A DNA stretch of 64,000 nt from Pelosinus fermentans JBW45 (GTDB taxonomy: Bacteria > Bacillota > Negativicutes > DSM-13327). The notes under the pieces were generated by a model. That model ran no database searches and was not told where the DNA came from. It saw only the letters and a list, made by a program, of their open reading frames with translations. The stretch lies in contig NZ_CP010978.1 of the NCBI RefSeq assembly GCF_000271665.2, forward strand, positions 1,582,501 to 1,646,500, read 5' to 3'. The position numbers and the translations under genes were made by a program. Shown here piece after piece: positions 35,645 to 43,847 of this stretch; the first letter of the stretch is position 1, and every line of letters starts with the position of its first letter.

Positions 35645-36430
35645 ATGAACAAGCAGAAACTTTTACTACTCTGTGGTTTACTTAGCATCATTTTGTTAGT
35701 GACGTCTTGTACTCCTGCGAAAAAACCAGAAACCCAGGTAATTCCTGAGATGGGGGAGGAGACGACTCCAGCTGATAATGATAAATATAAGAGGGGGAAT
35801 AATATTCCTGGAAAGTTGTATTGGGCCGGCAGCGCACATGATAAAAAGGTCGCCTTAACCTTTGATGATGGACCAGAGAATGACTGGACGCCTAAGATTC
35901 TGGCAATTTTGAAAGAAAAGGACATAAAGGCAACTTTCTTTGTGATTGGCAAGCAAGCTAAAGTATATCCAGATATGCTAAGGAAAATTGATGAAGAAGG
36001 ACATATTATTGGCAATCATACCTTTGATCATGCTGATCTAACAAAGTTGGATGCCCCAAGCGTAACAAAAGAAATCGCCGAATGTGCGCTTGTAATCAAT
36101 CGCATTATCGGGAAAACACCTACACTAGTGCGACCGCCCTTTGGTTTTCATAATGAAATAGCAGATACTGCAATTTACTCCAGAAATAATAAGATTATCT
36201 TGTGGTCCTTGGATACGGATGACTGGCAGGGACCAGATGCTGCAACTGTTAAGGAGCGGGTAGTGCCTAAAATGAAAAATGGCTATATCATTTTACAGCA
36301 TAATGGGGTCAATCCTCATTTAGGTGGCAGTGTAGAAGCCTTGCCAATTATGATTGAAGAATTAAAAAAACAAGGATATGCATTTGTTACCATTCCAGAA
36401 TTATTAGAGCTTCAGCCTTATGAAAAATAA
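35645..36430 (+). CDS. Polysaccharide deacetylase lipoprotein
   Basis: A 261-residue carbohydrate esterase family 4 protein. Lipobox VTSC gives a lipid-anchored Cys22. NodB motifs: LTFDDGPEN with the catalytic and metal-binding Asp pair, GHIIGNHTFDHADL with the two metal His, RPPFGF, and the late VILQHNG-type motif (seen as YIILQHNG). It probably deacetylates peptidoglycan or another surface glycan. ATG 35645 follows GGGGGG. Single gene between two terminators. Confidence 0.92.
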   Translation: MNKQKLLLLCGLLSIILLVTSCTPAKKPETQVIPEMGEETTPADNDKYKRGNNIPGKLYWAGSAHDKKVALTFDDGPENDWTPKILAILKEKDIKATFFVIGKQAKVYPDMLRKIDEEGHIIGNHTFDHADLTKLDAPSVTKEIAECALVINRIIGKTPTLVRPPFGFHNEIADTAIYSRNNKIILWSLDTDDWQGPDAATVKERVVPKMKNGYIILQHNGVNPHLGGSVEALPIMIEELKKQGYAFVTIPELLELQPYEK

Positions 36431-36478
36431 GCAGAATGCTTTTAGGTAAGGGTGCTCTGCTTTCAATTTAATAAATCC

Positions 36479-36530
36479 GGGGCTGCCCTCAAAATGCAAA
36501 CGAAAAGGGGCAGCCTCGTTATTTTTATTA
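36479..36530 (+). terminator. Terminator after the deacetylase gene
   Basis: GGCTGCCC / GGGCAGCC stem, then GTTATTTTTATT. A weaker hairpin AAGCAGA/TCTGCTT precedes it at 36429-36461. Confidence 0.78.
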
Positions 36531-36677
36531 TAGAGGATATTTTTGAAAGGAAATAAGCATTTCAGACGGCTATTTTGGTGTTGGGGTTCAATTTTCTAGT
36601 TACATTGAGGAGTAAATAGTATAATATAGAAGAACTAGGCGTAGCGTTCAGTGATTAAATCATAAGGAGGATGTAGA

Positions 36678-38174
36678 ATGGCAGCACCAACTAAGTCAGA
36701 AATTCAATCTGTAGAACAATCATTTCTAAAACGTTTTGGTTTAATTATAGGTGCATTGATATTACTTGGCATTGTTCTCATGCCTACCCCTGAAGGATTA
36801 CCTATAGCAGGCCATAGGATGCTTGCTATTCTAGTGTTTTCTGTTATTATTTGGATGACAGACACGATATCCTATCCGGCTAGTGCTGCTGTTATCATGG
36901 CGTTGATGGCTTTCCTGGTTGGGATATCTCCTAATGAGGCTGATCCAAAAACAATAATAGGAACGGCTCAAGGCTTAAGGATGGCATTAGACGGTTTTAG
37001 TAATACGGCACTCGCATTAGTGGGTGGAGCTCTTTTTATTGCAGCTGCCATGATGCAGACGGGGCTAGATAAGAGAATTGCCTTATTTGTTCTATCAAAA
37101 ATCGGCGCTAAAACCAATAGGGTACTAATTGGTGTAATATTGGTAGGGTTTATTCTTAGCTTCTTTGTGCCAAGTACTACTGCACGTGTGTCTTGTATGG
37201 TTCCTATTGTTATGGGGATTATAGGGGCATTTGGTGTAGAACATAAGAGTAAGTTTGCGGGGATGATGATGATTGCCGTAGCGCAAGCGGATAGCATTTG
37301 GAATGTAGGGATTAAGACGGCAGCTGCTCAAAATATGATTGCATTAGGCTTTATTGAGAAGCAGCTTGGTATTTATATTAGCTGGCTAGATTGGTTTATC
37401 GCTGCTGTTCCTTTTTCCATTTTTATGTCCGTGGCTTTGTACTACGTGCTAATGAAACTGATGCCTCCTGAAACAGATGAAATTGCAGGTGGAAAAGAAG
37501 CGGTTGCTAAAGCTTTGACTGAACTTGGACCTATGAAATTAAATGAAAAGAAGTTAATGATAATATCGGTAATACTTCTTGTTTTATGGGCAACGGAGAA
37601 GATTCTGCATCCCTTCGACACTTCTTCTACGACCATTGCTGCCATTGCAATTATGCTATTACCTGGTATTGGTATTATGACCTGGAAGGAAGCTCAGTCT
37701 AAAATACCTTGGGGAACATTACTCTTATTCGGGGTCGGTATTAGTCTTGGTTCGGCACTTCTTTCGACCAAAGCTGCTACATGGCTTGCAAAGATTATTG
37801 TTGCCATTTTTGGCTTGCAAACGATGCCAATATTAATGATTCTGGCAGTTTTATCAGCATTTCTTATTATTATTCACCTTGGATTTGCCAGTGCTACGGC
37901 GCTGGCGGCAGCTATGATACCAATTATTATATCCATACTGCAGGGTGTGAAGACTCCAGGCGTCAATATAGTAGGAATGACGATGATCTTACAGTATGTT
38001 GTGAGCTTTGGCTTTATTTTACCAGTTAATGCGCCACAGAATATGGTGGCCTATGGTACTGAAACCTTTGAAGTAAAGGACTTTATCAAAACAGGTATTC
38101 CATTAACCGTTATCGCCTATCTTTTGATCATGATACTAGGTGCTACGTATTGGAAGTGGCTAGGATTAGTTTAA
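36678..38174 (+). CDS. DASS (SLC13) family anion transporter
   Basis: A 498-residue inner-membrane protein with about 12-13 helices. Family marks are VPSTTARVSCMVPIVMGI in the first half and SATALAAAMIPIIIS plus FILPVNAPQNMVAYGT in the second, the two substrate and sodium loops. Members carry di- or tricarboxylates or sulfate with sodium. The substrate is not resolved by context. ATAAGGAGGATG provides the ribosome binding site. Single gene. Confidence 0.9.
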   Translation: MAAPTKSEIQSVEQSFLKRFGLIIGALILLGIVLMPTPEGLPIAGHRMLAILVFSVIIWMTDTISYPASAAVIMALMAFLVGISPNEADPKTIIGTAQGLRMALDGFSNTALALVGGALFIAAAMMQTGLDKRIALFVLSKIGAKTNRVLIGVILVGFILSFFVPSTTARVSCMVPIVMGIIGAFGVEHKSKFAGMMMIAVAQADSIWNVGIKTAAAQNMIALGFIEKQLGIYISWLDWFIAAVPFSIFMSVALYYVLMKLMPPETDEIAGGKEAVAKALTELGPMKLNEKKLMIISVILLVLWATEKILHPFDTSSTTIAAIAIMLLPGIGIMTWKEAQSKIPWGTLLLFGVGISLGSALLSTKAATWLAKIIVAIFGLQTMPILMILAVLSAFLIIIHLGFASATALAAAMIPIIISILQGVKTPGVNIVGMTMILQYVVSFGFILPVNAPQNMVAYGTETFEVKDFIKTGIPLTVIAYLLIMILGATYWKWLGLV

Positions 38175-38214
38175 AATAAAAGGAAGTAGCATGATGCTAC
38201 TTCCTTTTATTTTA
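38173..38214 (+). terminator. Intrinsic terminator after the DASS gene
   Basis: AAAATAAAAGGAAGTAGCAT pairs perfectly with ATGCTACTTCCTTTTATTTT around a single G. Confidence 0.92.
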
Positions 38215-38593
38215 TCTGTTGCATAAAAGATAGAAATATGTGTTAAGCTAAAGATATCTTTTTGTCGAAAGCTTCATAACCTTTGCATTTTTGTTCTTCA
38301 AAATTAAATCATCAAAACAGTAAATTGAACTATTTTTCTTTACTAAATTTTACATAGTTTTATTATGCGTGTATCCTTATTAAATAAGATAGTTGTTACA
38401 TCGTATATTGAATGTTAAAATAAGAAAAATATGCCTTTAATTTTATTACGCCATGGATGCTTACTTTTCCTTTGTAGGTAATAGGATAGGAATGTGAAAA
38501 ATCTTTGTAGTAAGAGTGTTGATGAAGGTAAATATGAGGGGAGTGAAACGTAGTGATTTCTATCTCGTTTGATAGAAATTAGCTAGGGGAAAA
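38215..38593. other. Non-coding gap before the aminopeptidase gene
   Basis: About 380 AT-rich bases with no supported gene. A hairpin ATTTCTATC/GATAGAAAT at 38556-38579 lies just ahead of the ribosome binding site of the next gene and might affect its translation. Confidence 0.5.
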
Positions 38594-39826
38594 ATGATGG
38601 ATCATACAATGCTGGAAAAATATGCACGTCTTATTGTAAAAACGGGGGTTAATATTCAAAAAGGGCAAACCTTGGTAATTGCTTCGCCCATCGAATGTGC
38701 CTCTTTTACCAGAATGATAGCCCAGTATGCTTATGAAGAGGGCGCAAGAGATGTTGTTGTTACCTGGAAAGATGAGTTATTGTCTAAGATTCGATTCCTG
38801 CAGGCACCGGAAGAGGTGTTTGAAGAGTTTCCAGAGTGGCAGAAGGATTATTATTTGTCTTATGTAAAACAAGGAGCGGCTTTTGTCAGCATTGCCGCAT
38901 CTGATCCTGAACTTCTCAAGGATGTGAATCCTGGAAGATTAGTAAAGGTGCAGAAAGCCAGTAACACGGCACTCAAAGAATATAGAGAAAGATTGATGAG
39001 TAATAAAAATACCTGGTGTGTTGTATCCATTCCTACTAAATCTTGGGCTAAAAAAGTTTTTTCTGAATTATCAGAGGATGAAGCGGTTGCTAAGCTCTGG
39101 GATGCTATTCTTAAAACGGTGAGAGTCGATACACAAGATCCAGTTGCAGCTTGGGAAGAGCATAAGCAAAATTTAAAGAAAAGTTCAGATTTCTTAAATT
39201 CGAATCAATTTCAGTATCTGCAGTATAAAAATTCATTAGGTACGGATTTGAAGATCGAACTTCCTAAGAATCATATATGGCTTGGTGGTTCGGAATATAC
39301 TCCGGAAGGATTGGAATTTGTCGCCAATATGCCAACGGAAGAAGTATTTACTTTACCTAAAAAAACAGGTATTCAAGGTACCGTAGTGAGCTCAAAGCCA
39401 TTAAATTATAATGGCAATGTCATTGATCATTTTTCTCTTACGTTTAAAGATGGGAAGATCGTTGATTTTACTGCTGAGCAGGGGTATGAGATTCTAAAAG
39501 GACTGATTGAGACAGACGAGGGTTCTTATTATCTTGGTGAAGTGGCTTTGGTGCCTTACAATTCACCAATCTCCAATTCAAATATCCTGTATTTTAATAC
39601 GTTATTTGATGAAAACGCTTCATGCCACTTGGCTATAGGAAAAGCGTATCCTGTGTGCATCAAAGATGGTGAGAATTTGGCAAAAGAAGAATTAGAAGCA
39701 TTAGGTGTCAATGATTCTTTGGTACATGTAGATTTTATGATCGGAACCAAGGATCTTGAAATCATTGGAACGACAGCAGCAGGGAAAGAAATACCCGTAT
39801 TTAAAAATGGTGATTTTGCTTTCTGA
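38594..39826 (+). CDS. M29-family aminopeptidase
   Basis: A 410-residue metallo-aminopeptidase of the AmpS/PepS/aminopeptidase T family. The N-terminal LEKYARLIVKTGVNIQKGQ, the middle TDLKIELPKNHIW and the C-terminal HVDFMIGTKDLEI with GEVALVP (metal-binding Glu) are typical. It releases N-terminal residues from peptides in the cytoplasm. Either ATG of the ATGATG at 38594 can start it, behind AGGGGA. Single gene followed by a long perfect hairpin. Confidence 0.93.
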   Translation: MMDHTMLEKYARLIVKTGVNIQKGQTLVIASPIECASFTRMIAQYAYEEGARDVVVTWKDELLSKIRFLQAPEEVFEEFPEWQKDYYLSYVKQGAAFVSIAASDPELLKDVNPGRLVKVQKASNTALKEYRERLMSNKNTWCVVSIPTKSWAKKVFSELSEDEAVAKLWDAILKTVRVDTQDPVAAWEEHKQNLKKSSDFLNSNQFQYLQYKNSLGTDLKIELPKNHIWLGGSEYTPEGLEFVANMPTEEVFTLPKKTGIQGTVVSSKPLNYNGNVIDHFSLTFKDGKIVDFTAEQGYEILKGLIETDEGSYYLGEVALVPYNSPISNSNILYFNTLFDENASCHLAIGKAYPVCIKDGENLAKEELEALGVNDSLVHVDFMIGTKDLEIIGTTAAGKEIPVFKNGDFAF

Positions 39827-39850
39827 AAATAGTAAGTAATTAATAGTATT

Positions 39851-39902
39851 TAAGCAGAATGTGACCGTCTTCTCAGCTGAGAAGATGGTCACATTCTGCT
39901 TA
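39851..39902. terminator. Long hairpin after the aminopeptidase gene
   Basis: TAAGCAGAATGTGACC and GGTCACATTCTGCTTA form the outer stem and TCTTCTC/GAGAAGA the inner one, with a single mismatch and loop AGCT. No strong T run follows. It could stop transcription from both sides. Confidence 0.75.
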
Positions 39903-40077
39903 GTTTGCTGTTGTAGTTATTCAAAGAATATACTTATACGAACACTTTGGATGCTTTACTGCTCAAGTTGAACGATATAGGCGGCACCGATGTTTAATGA
40001 AATGCTTTGAGTAGTTGTGGAGATAGTATTATCTTGGTCATTGCTGCGACTTTTAACTTTTCCATGAATTGATGTTA

Positions 40078-40344
40078 TTATGATTTAATAACGGAGGCGA
40101 CTTGATACATGCAACCGCCATACTCATTTAATTGATCTTTTAAGTCTTTTTCGTTGACTGCGTCAGGTGTTAATTGAAGAGCAAGCGTGGCGCCGCTGCC
40201 TGTTTTACGGGAAAAAGTAGATACTTGTTTAATATGGAGAATCGGTAAGTTTGACTTACGGATATTGTCGATAATTTCTTCAATACTTCTTTCTGTATCG
40301 CCGATTTCTATTTGAAAGTTCTCATGTTTAGCCAAGGTAATCAC
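40078..40344 (-). CDS. Small conserved-looking protein of unknown function
   Basis: An 88-residue soluble protein on the minus strand with GGAGTGATTACC before its ATG. It is predicted alpha/beta with IEEIIDNIRKSNLPILHIKQV and GSGATLALQLTP. The short alternating pattern vaguely suggests an ACT-like or ferredoxin-like fold, but no family is recognised. It shares a promoter gap with the small membrane protein at 40550. Confidence 0.65.
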   Translation of the reverse strand: MITLAKHENFQIEIGDTERSIEEIIDNIRKSNLPILHIKQVSTFSRKTGSGATLALQLTPDAVNEKDLKDQLNEYGGCMYQVASVIKS

Positions 40345-40432
40345 TCCTCTACTTTTTTTGTTTACTTCGACAGTTATATAGTATTTCCTTTCAAGAAAAT
40401 TTTTATTAATAGATATTTATTATTCGAGTAAT

Positions 40433-40471
40433 CAATTTTTATTGTTTTATATAGAAAACAATAAAAAATTG
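40433..40471. promoter_or_regulatory. AT-rich perfect hairpin between divergent small genes
   Basis: CAATTTTTATTGTTTT pairs with AAAACAATAAAAAATTG around ATATAG. It ends on the -35 element of the next promoter, so it may be an operator or a bidirectional terminator. Confidence 0.5.
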
Positions 40472-40497
40472 ACATAGGTTATCTGGAATGGTAAAAT
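40469..40497 (+). promoter_or_regulatory. Promoter upstream of the small membrane protein
   Basis: TTGACA (40469-40474), a 17-base spacer and TAAAAT (40492-40497). Confidence 0.75.
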
Positions 40498-40549
40498 ATT
40501 GATAATTTCATGGAGATTTAGTGATACAATTTAATATGATTAAATTTAA

Positions 40550-40744
40550 ATGAATCCCATTGCTGATCAGAAATCTGAAGGCTGGGCGCATGAATTAATT
40601 GCGCTCGCCTTATTTTTTATATTTTTTACTCTGGTTGTATTTTACTGGGTAATGGGTTATTGCTGTGGGATGGATTCAAAAATGGCTGGAGAAAAAGCTT
40701 ATGATAGCGGGAGGGGCATCATAAGTAGGCAGGACAAATTATAG
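40550..40744 (+). CDS. Small single-helix membrane protein
   Basis: A 64-residue frame with one strong membrane helix (about residues 17-41) and a polar, basic tail. A near-consensus promoter lies 53 bases upstream and a terminator-like hairpin about 95 bases downstream, which supports a real transcript. The start lacks a ribosome binding site; the ATG overlaps the stop of a five-codon frame starting at 40536. Function unknown. Confidence 0.5.
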   Translation: MNPIADQKSEGWAHELIALALFFIFFTLVVFYWVMGYCCGMDSKMAGEKAYDSGRGIISRQDKL

Positions 40745-40839
40745 GTCTCCCAGCTTGATACGCTTATCTGTTGGCATCCTGCAGATATTGTTCTTGATCT
40801 TGAGTAAGCCATGAAGTAAGATAAGAAAATAAGAATAGT

Positions 40840-40880
40840 GGAGGCATTGTTAATTAACATCAACAATGCTCCTTTGTTTC
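40840..40880 (+). terminator. Intrinsic terminator after the small membrane protein
   Basis: GGAGGCATTGTT / AACAATGCTCC stem followed by TTTGTTTC. Confidence 0.7.
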
Positions 40881-41035
40881 ATGAATCAAGTAAGCAGCAA
40901 GTTTTGAATCGGGAAGTTTGTTATCATGTATTGATAACTTCTATGTAGCATATTTATAAAAATACAGCATCAATTCTAATCCTATATACTTATAGATTCA
41001 GAGTTGAGACTGTACTAACAGGAGGAAATCAACGC

Positions 41036-41659
41036 ATGATAAAAAGATTCATTTTCTTATTTTGGGGATTATTTCTTTTTGCTCTTGGAATTGTAATGAC
41101 CATTAAGAGCAATTTGGGAACATCACCATGGGATGCTCTTCATCTAGGATTAATTCATTATCTTCCATTGACCTTAGGGCAAGTATCCCAGTTAACAGGA
41201 ATTTTAGTGATTGTTGCCAGTTGCTTTTTAGGAATGAAGCCAGGCTGGGGTACCATTGCTAATATGTATTTCATTGGTTTTTTTATGGATGTAATTATGG
41301 ATAATAAGTGGATTCCTGATCCTACTTATTGGGTATTCCAAAGCGGGCTCTTACTGGCAGGTATCTTAATTATTGGCTGGGGAAGTTTTTTTTATCTTTC
41401 TGCTGCTCTGGGGGCCGGTCCTAGAGATAGCTTCATGGTGGGAGCGGTTACTAAAACAGGTTATCCAGTGTGGAAAGTTAGAACTGTCATTGAAAGTAGT
41501 ATTGCAATTTTAGGCTACTTTCTAGGAGGACCGATTGGTATTGGTACCATCATTATTGCTTTGACGTTGGGACCTTCCGTCCAATGGGCTTTTTCCCTTG
41601 TGGGAAAAAAGGCTCAGGAGATAGAGCATGATTCTTTAACCATTCGGTTAGAACAATAA
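41036..41659 (+). CDS. YczE/YyaS-type membrane protein
   Basis: A 207-residue protein with five or six membrane helices. GIVMTIKSNLGTSPWDALHLGL near the N-terminus and ALGAGPRDSFMVG in the middle are the paired repeats of the YczE/YitT-like family. In Bacillus a member affects surfactin production, but no general function is known. It has AGGAGG at 41021. Single gene or loosely linked to the glucosaminidase gene 82 bases downstream. Confidence 0.86.
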   Translation: MIKRFIFLFWGLFLFALGIVMTIKSNLGTSPWDALHLGLIHYLPLTLGQVSQLTGILVIVASCFLGMKPGWGTIANMYFIGFFMDVIMDNKWIPDPTYWVFQSGLLLAGILIIGWGSFFYLSAALGAGPRDSFMVGAVTKTGYPVWKVRTVIESSIAILGYFLGGPIGIGTIIIALTLGPSVQWAFSLVGKKAQEIEHDSLTIRLEQ

Positions 41660-41741
41660 AAGAAAAATGGCAGCAGGATTATATAGATATTTGTAAAATA
41701 GTTCTTTATATGGAAGGAATGTGATTTATGGGAGGTAGAAA

Positions 41742-42386
41742 GTGAGGAAATTTAGCTTTATTAAAATATGTTTTGGGTTGATGTTCCTTTGGATAATCTC
41801 CATATCCAATACCTTGGCTTTTGGAAATTTTCAACCTACAACGATTAAAAAAAATTATTTAAAGAATGAAGTCGTAGTCGATTTTACGATAATGGGATCA
41901 TCAATTGCCACGCAAGAACAATGTGTAACGTATCTTCTAAAGCGAAATCCCTTGCCTTTGCTTACAACCACTCCCAAGCAATTGGTTGAGTACTATTACC
42001 AAGAGGCAGGATTGGAAGGAATACGTCCAGATTTAGCATTTGCACAAGCATTACATGAAACGGGCAATTTTCGTTATGGTGGTGATGTGATACCATTACA
42101 GAATAATTACTGTGGACTGGGTACAACAGGTAACGGTGTCAAGGGGGCGTGGTTCCCTTCGGCGCAAATTGGTGTTAGGGCGCAGATTCAACATTTGTTG
42201 GCTTATACGACAACGAGGCCGCCAGCGCTGTCTATTGTTGATCCCCGATATAATCTAGTGAAAAGTACAGATAAGTTCGGGCAATCTCTTACATGGACGG
42301 ATTTAAATGGTAAGTGGGCTGTCCCTGGGAAGACCTATGGGCAGATGATACTAAAAATTCATGAAAAAATTCTAATGGAAGAATAA
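41742..42386 (+). CDS. GH73-type N-acetylglucosaminidase
   Basis: A 214-residue exported protein. A signal peptide (about 1-26) leads to a single glucosaminidase domain with the catalytic Glu in AQALHETGNF (about residue 108) and GLGTTGNGVKGAWFPSAQIGVRAQIQHL after it, typical of the family. It hydrolyses the glycan strands of peptidoglycan. GTG start behind GGAGGTAG. No binding domain is attached, so it should diffuse in the periplasm. Confidence 0.88.
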   Translation: MRKFSFIKICFGLMFLWIISISNTLAFGNFQPTTIKKNYLKNEVVVDFTIMGSSIATQEQCVTYLLKRNPLPLLTTTPKQLVEYYYQEAGLEGIRPDLAFAQALHETGNFRYGGDVIPLQNNYCGLGTTGNGVKGAWFPSAQIGVRAQIQHLLAYTTTRPPALSIVDPRYNLVKSTDKFGQSLTWTDLNGKWAVPGKTYGQMILKIHEKILMEE

Positions 42387-42390
42387 TCAG

Positions 42391-42422
42391 AAAAAAGTGT
42401 CTTTATTTGACATCTTTTTTTA
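42391..42422 (+). terminator. Terminator after the glucosaminidase gene
   Basis: AAAAAAGTGTC with GACATCTTTTTTT gives a short stem and a long T run. Confidence 0.78.
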
Positions 42423-42513
42423 ATCTTTAACTTAAAAAAAAAGACCGGCACAAAAATAAAAAAAGTAATTTGCAGGAAGGGATTGTAATAAATTCGTCGA
42501 ATAAAAATAAGAT

Positions 42514-42527
42514 TGACTGAATAGTCA
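42514..42527. promoter_or_regulatory. Palindrome TGACTGAATAGTCA upstream of the RND pump
   Basis: TGACT and AGTCA flank GAAT, the shape of TetR-family operators that control efflux pumps. No tetR gene is adjacent, so the regulator would be encoded elsewhere. Confidence 0.6.
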
Positions 42528-42681
42528 TTTTGAAAAGGAGTGGTTTCGATATAGATTGGAAAATTCTACCTTACATAAGGTATATTCCATAGAGGTGTTT
42601 ATGACAGTGAATACAACAGTGGAGTAGCAGCAGGCAAGAAAGTAAAAATTAGTGTTAGCAGAGTTAAGGGAGGTAAATAAT

Positions 42682-43836
42682 TTGGTTCGCATAAGTTCAA
42701 ATGTAAGATGGCGCAATTATATGGCATTAATTATTTTTAGTATGGTGATAATAAGCGGCTGCAGCAAGCAGGCAGCACCAGCACCGCAGGCTGTGGCAGT
42801 AAAAGCGATGCAGGTGGCTAGGAAAGATACTCCAATTGCATATGAATTTGTTGGGACAATAGAGGCCAAAAATGAAGTTCAAGTACGGGCTAAGGTTTCT
42901 GGTAATATTGTGGATAAAATGGTAACCGGTGGAGCTGAAGTAACAGAGGGGCAGCCAATATTTCGCATTGACAGTCGTCAATATAATTCCGCGTTGCTGA
43001 CAAATCAGGCAACAGCTGCTCAAGCAGAAGCCTTGCTAGCCAAATCTCGCAAGGATGTTGACAGATATAACCAACTTGCGGCTCAAGGTGCCATTGCCCA
43101 GGAGACTCTAGATAATGCATTGGCAGAGGAAAAACAAAATACCGCTGCAGCTAATGCCAATTGGGCTAAAGTGCAGCAAGCACAGGAAGATATTCAGGAC
43201 ACAATGATTCTTTCTCCATTGAATGGCAGGATTGATATTAATGATTTAAGTATTGGCAGCTTTGTAACGGCAGGATCAACAATCATGGCTACGATTTCTT
43301 CCGTTGACCCAGTCATGGTAAAGTTTAGTATGAGTGAAAATGAATATTTACAGTTTGCTAAAAATAAAGGTGCTTCTCCAGCAGAGTGGGGACGGGATTT
43401 GAAGCTGATTCTCAGCGACGGATCTACCTACCCAATCACTGGGCAAATCGAACAGGTAGATAAAGGCTTAGCAACTGGTACAGGTACACTGAGTTTTAAA
43501 GCGTCTTTTGCCAATCCTAACAAGCTTCTGGTTCCCGGTATGTTCGCTCGTGTTGCGGTACAAAGTGAAGTGCGCTCAGGCGCTCTCTTAATTCCGCAAA
43601 GAGCTGTTCAGCAAATGCTGGATAAGACTCTCGTTACTGTGGTTGGCGAAGGTGAGAAAGCAGAAACACGAGCAGTTAAAATGGGCACAAAAATTGGTAA
43701 CATGTGGGTAGTGGAAGAGGGTTTGACAGAAAATGACCGTGTTGTTGTAGAAGGCTTTTTAAAGACTCCGCCAGGAACACCTGTAACGGTAACAATGATT
43801 GGCCCGGATGATTTACAAACTCCGGCGAAGCAATAG
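42682..43836 (+). CDS. RND efflux periplasmic adaptor (membrane fusion) lipoprotein
   Basis: A 384-residue AcrA/MexA-type adaptor with a lipobox IISGC (Cys27). The lipoyl half-motifs EAKNEVQVRAKVSG and ILSPLNGRIDINDLSIG flank an alpha-hairpin (about 90-150). It bridges the inner-membrane pump and an outer-membrane channel. I start at TTG 42682, seven bases after GGGAGGT. The pump gene follows after 11 bases. Confidence 0.92.
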   Translation: MVRISSNVRWRNYMALIIFSMVIISGCSKQAAPAPQAVAVKAMQVARKDTPIAYEFVGTIEAKNEVQVRAKVSGNIVDKMVTGGAEVTEGQPIFRIDSRQYNSALLTNQATAAQAEALLAKSRKDVDRYNQLAAQGAIAQETLDNALAEEKQNTAAANANWAKVQQAQEDIQDTMILSPLNGRIDINDLSIGSFVTAGSTIMATISSVDPVMVKFSMSENEYLQFAKNKGASPAEWGRDLKLILSDGSTYPITGQIEQVDKGLATGTGTLSFKASFANPNKLLVPGMFARVAVQSEVRSGALLIPQRAVQQMLDKTLVTVVGEGEKAETRAVKMGTKIGNMWVVEEGLTENDRVVVEGFLKTPPGTPVTVTMIGPDDLQTPAKQ

Positions 43837-43847
43837 GAGGTAATCTG

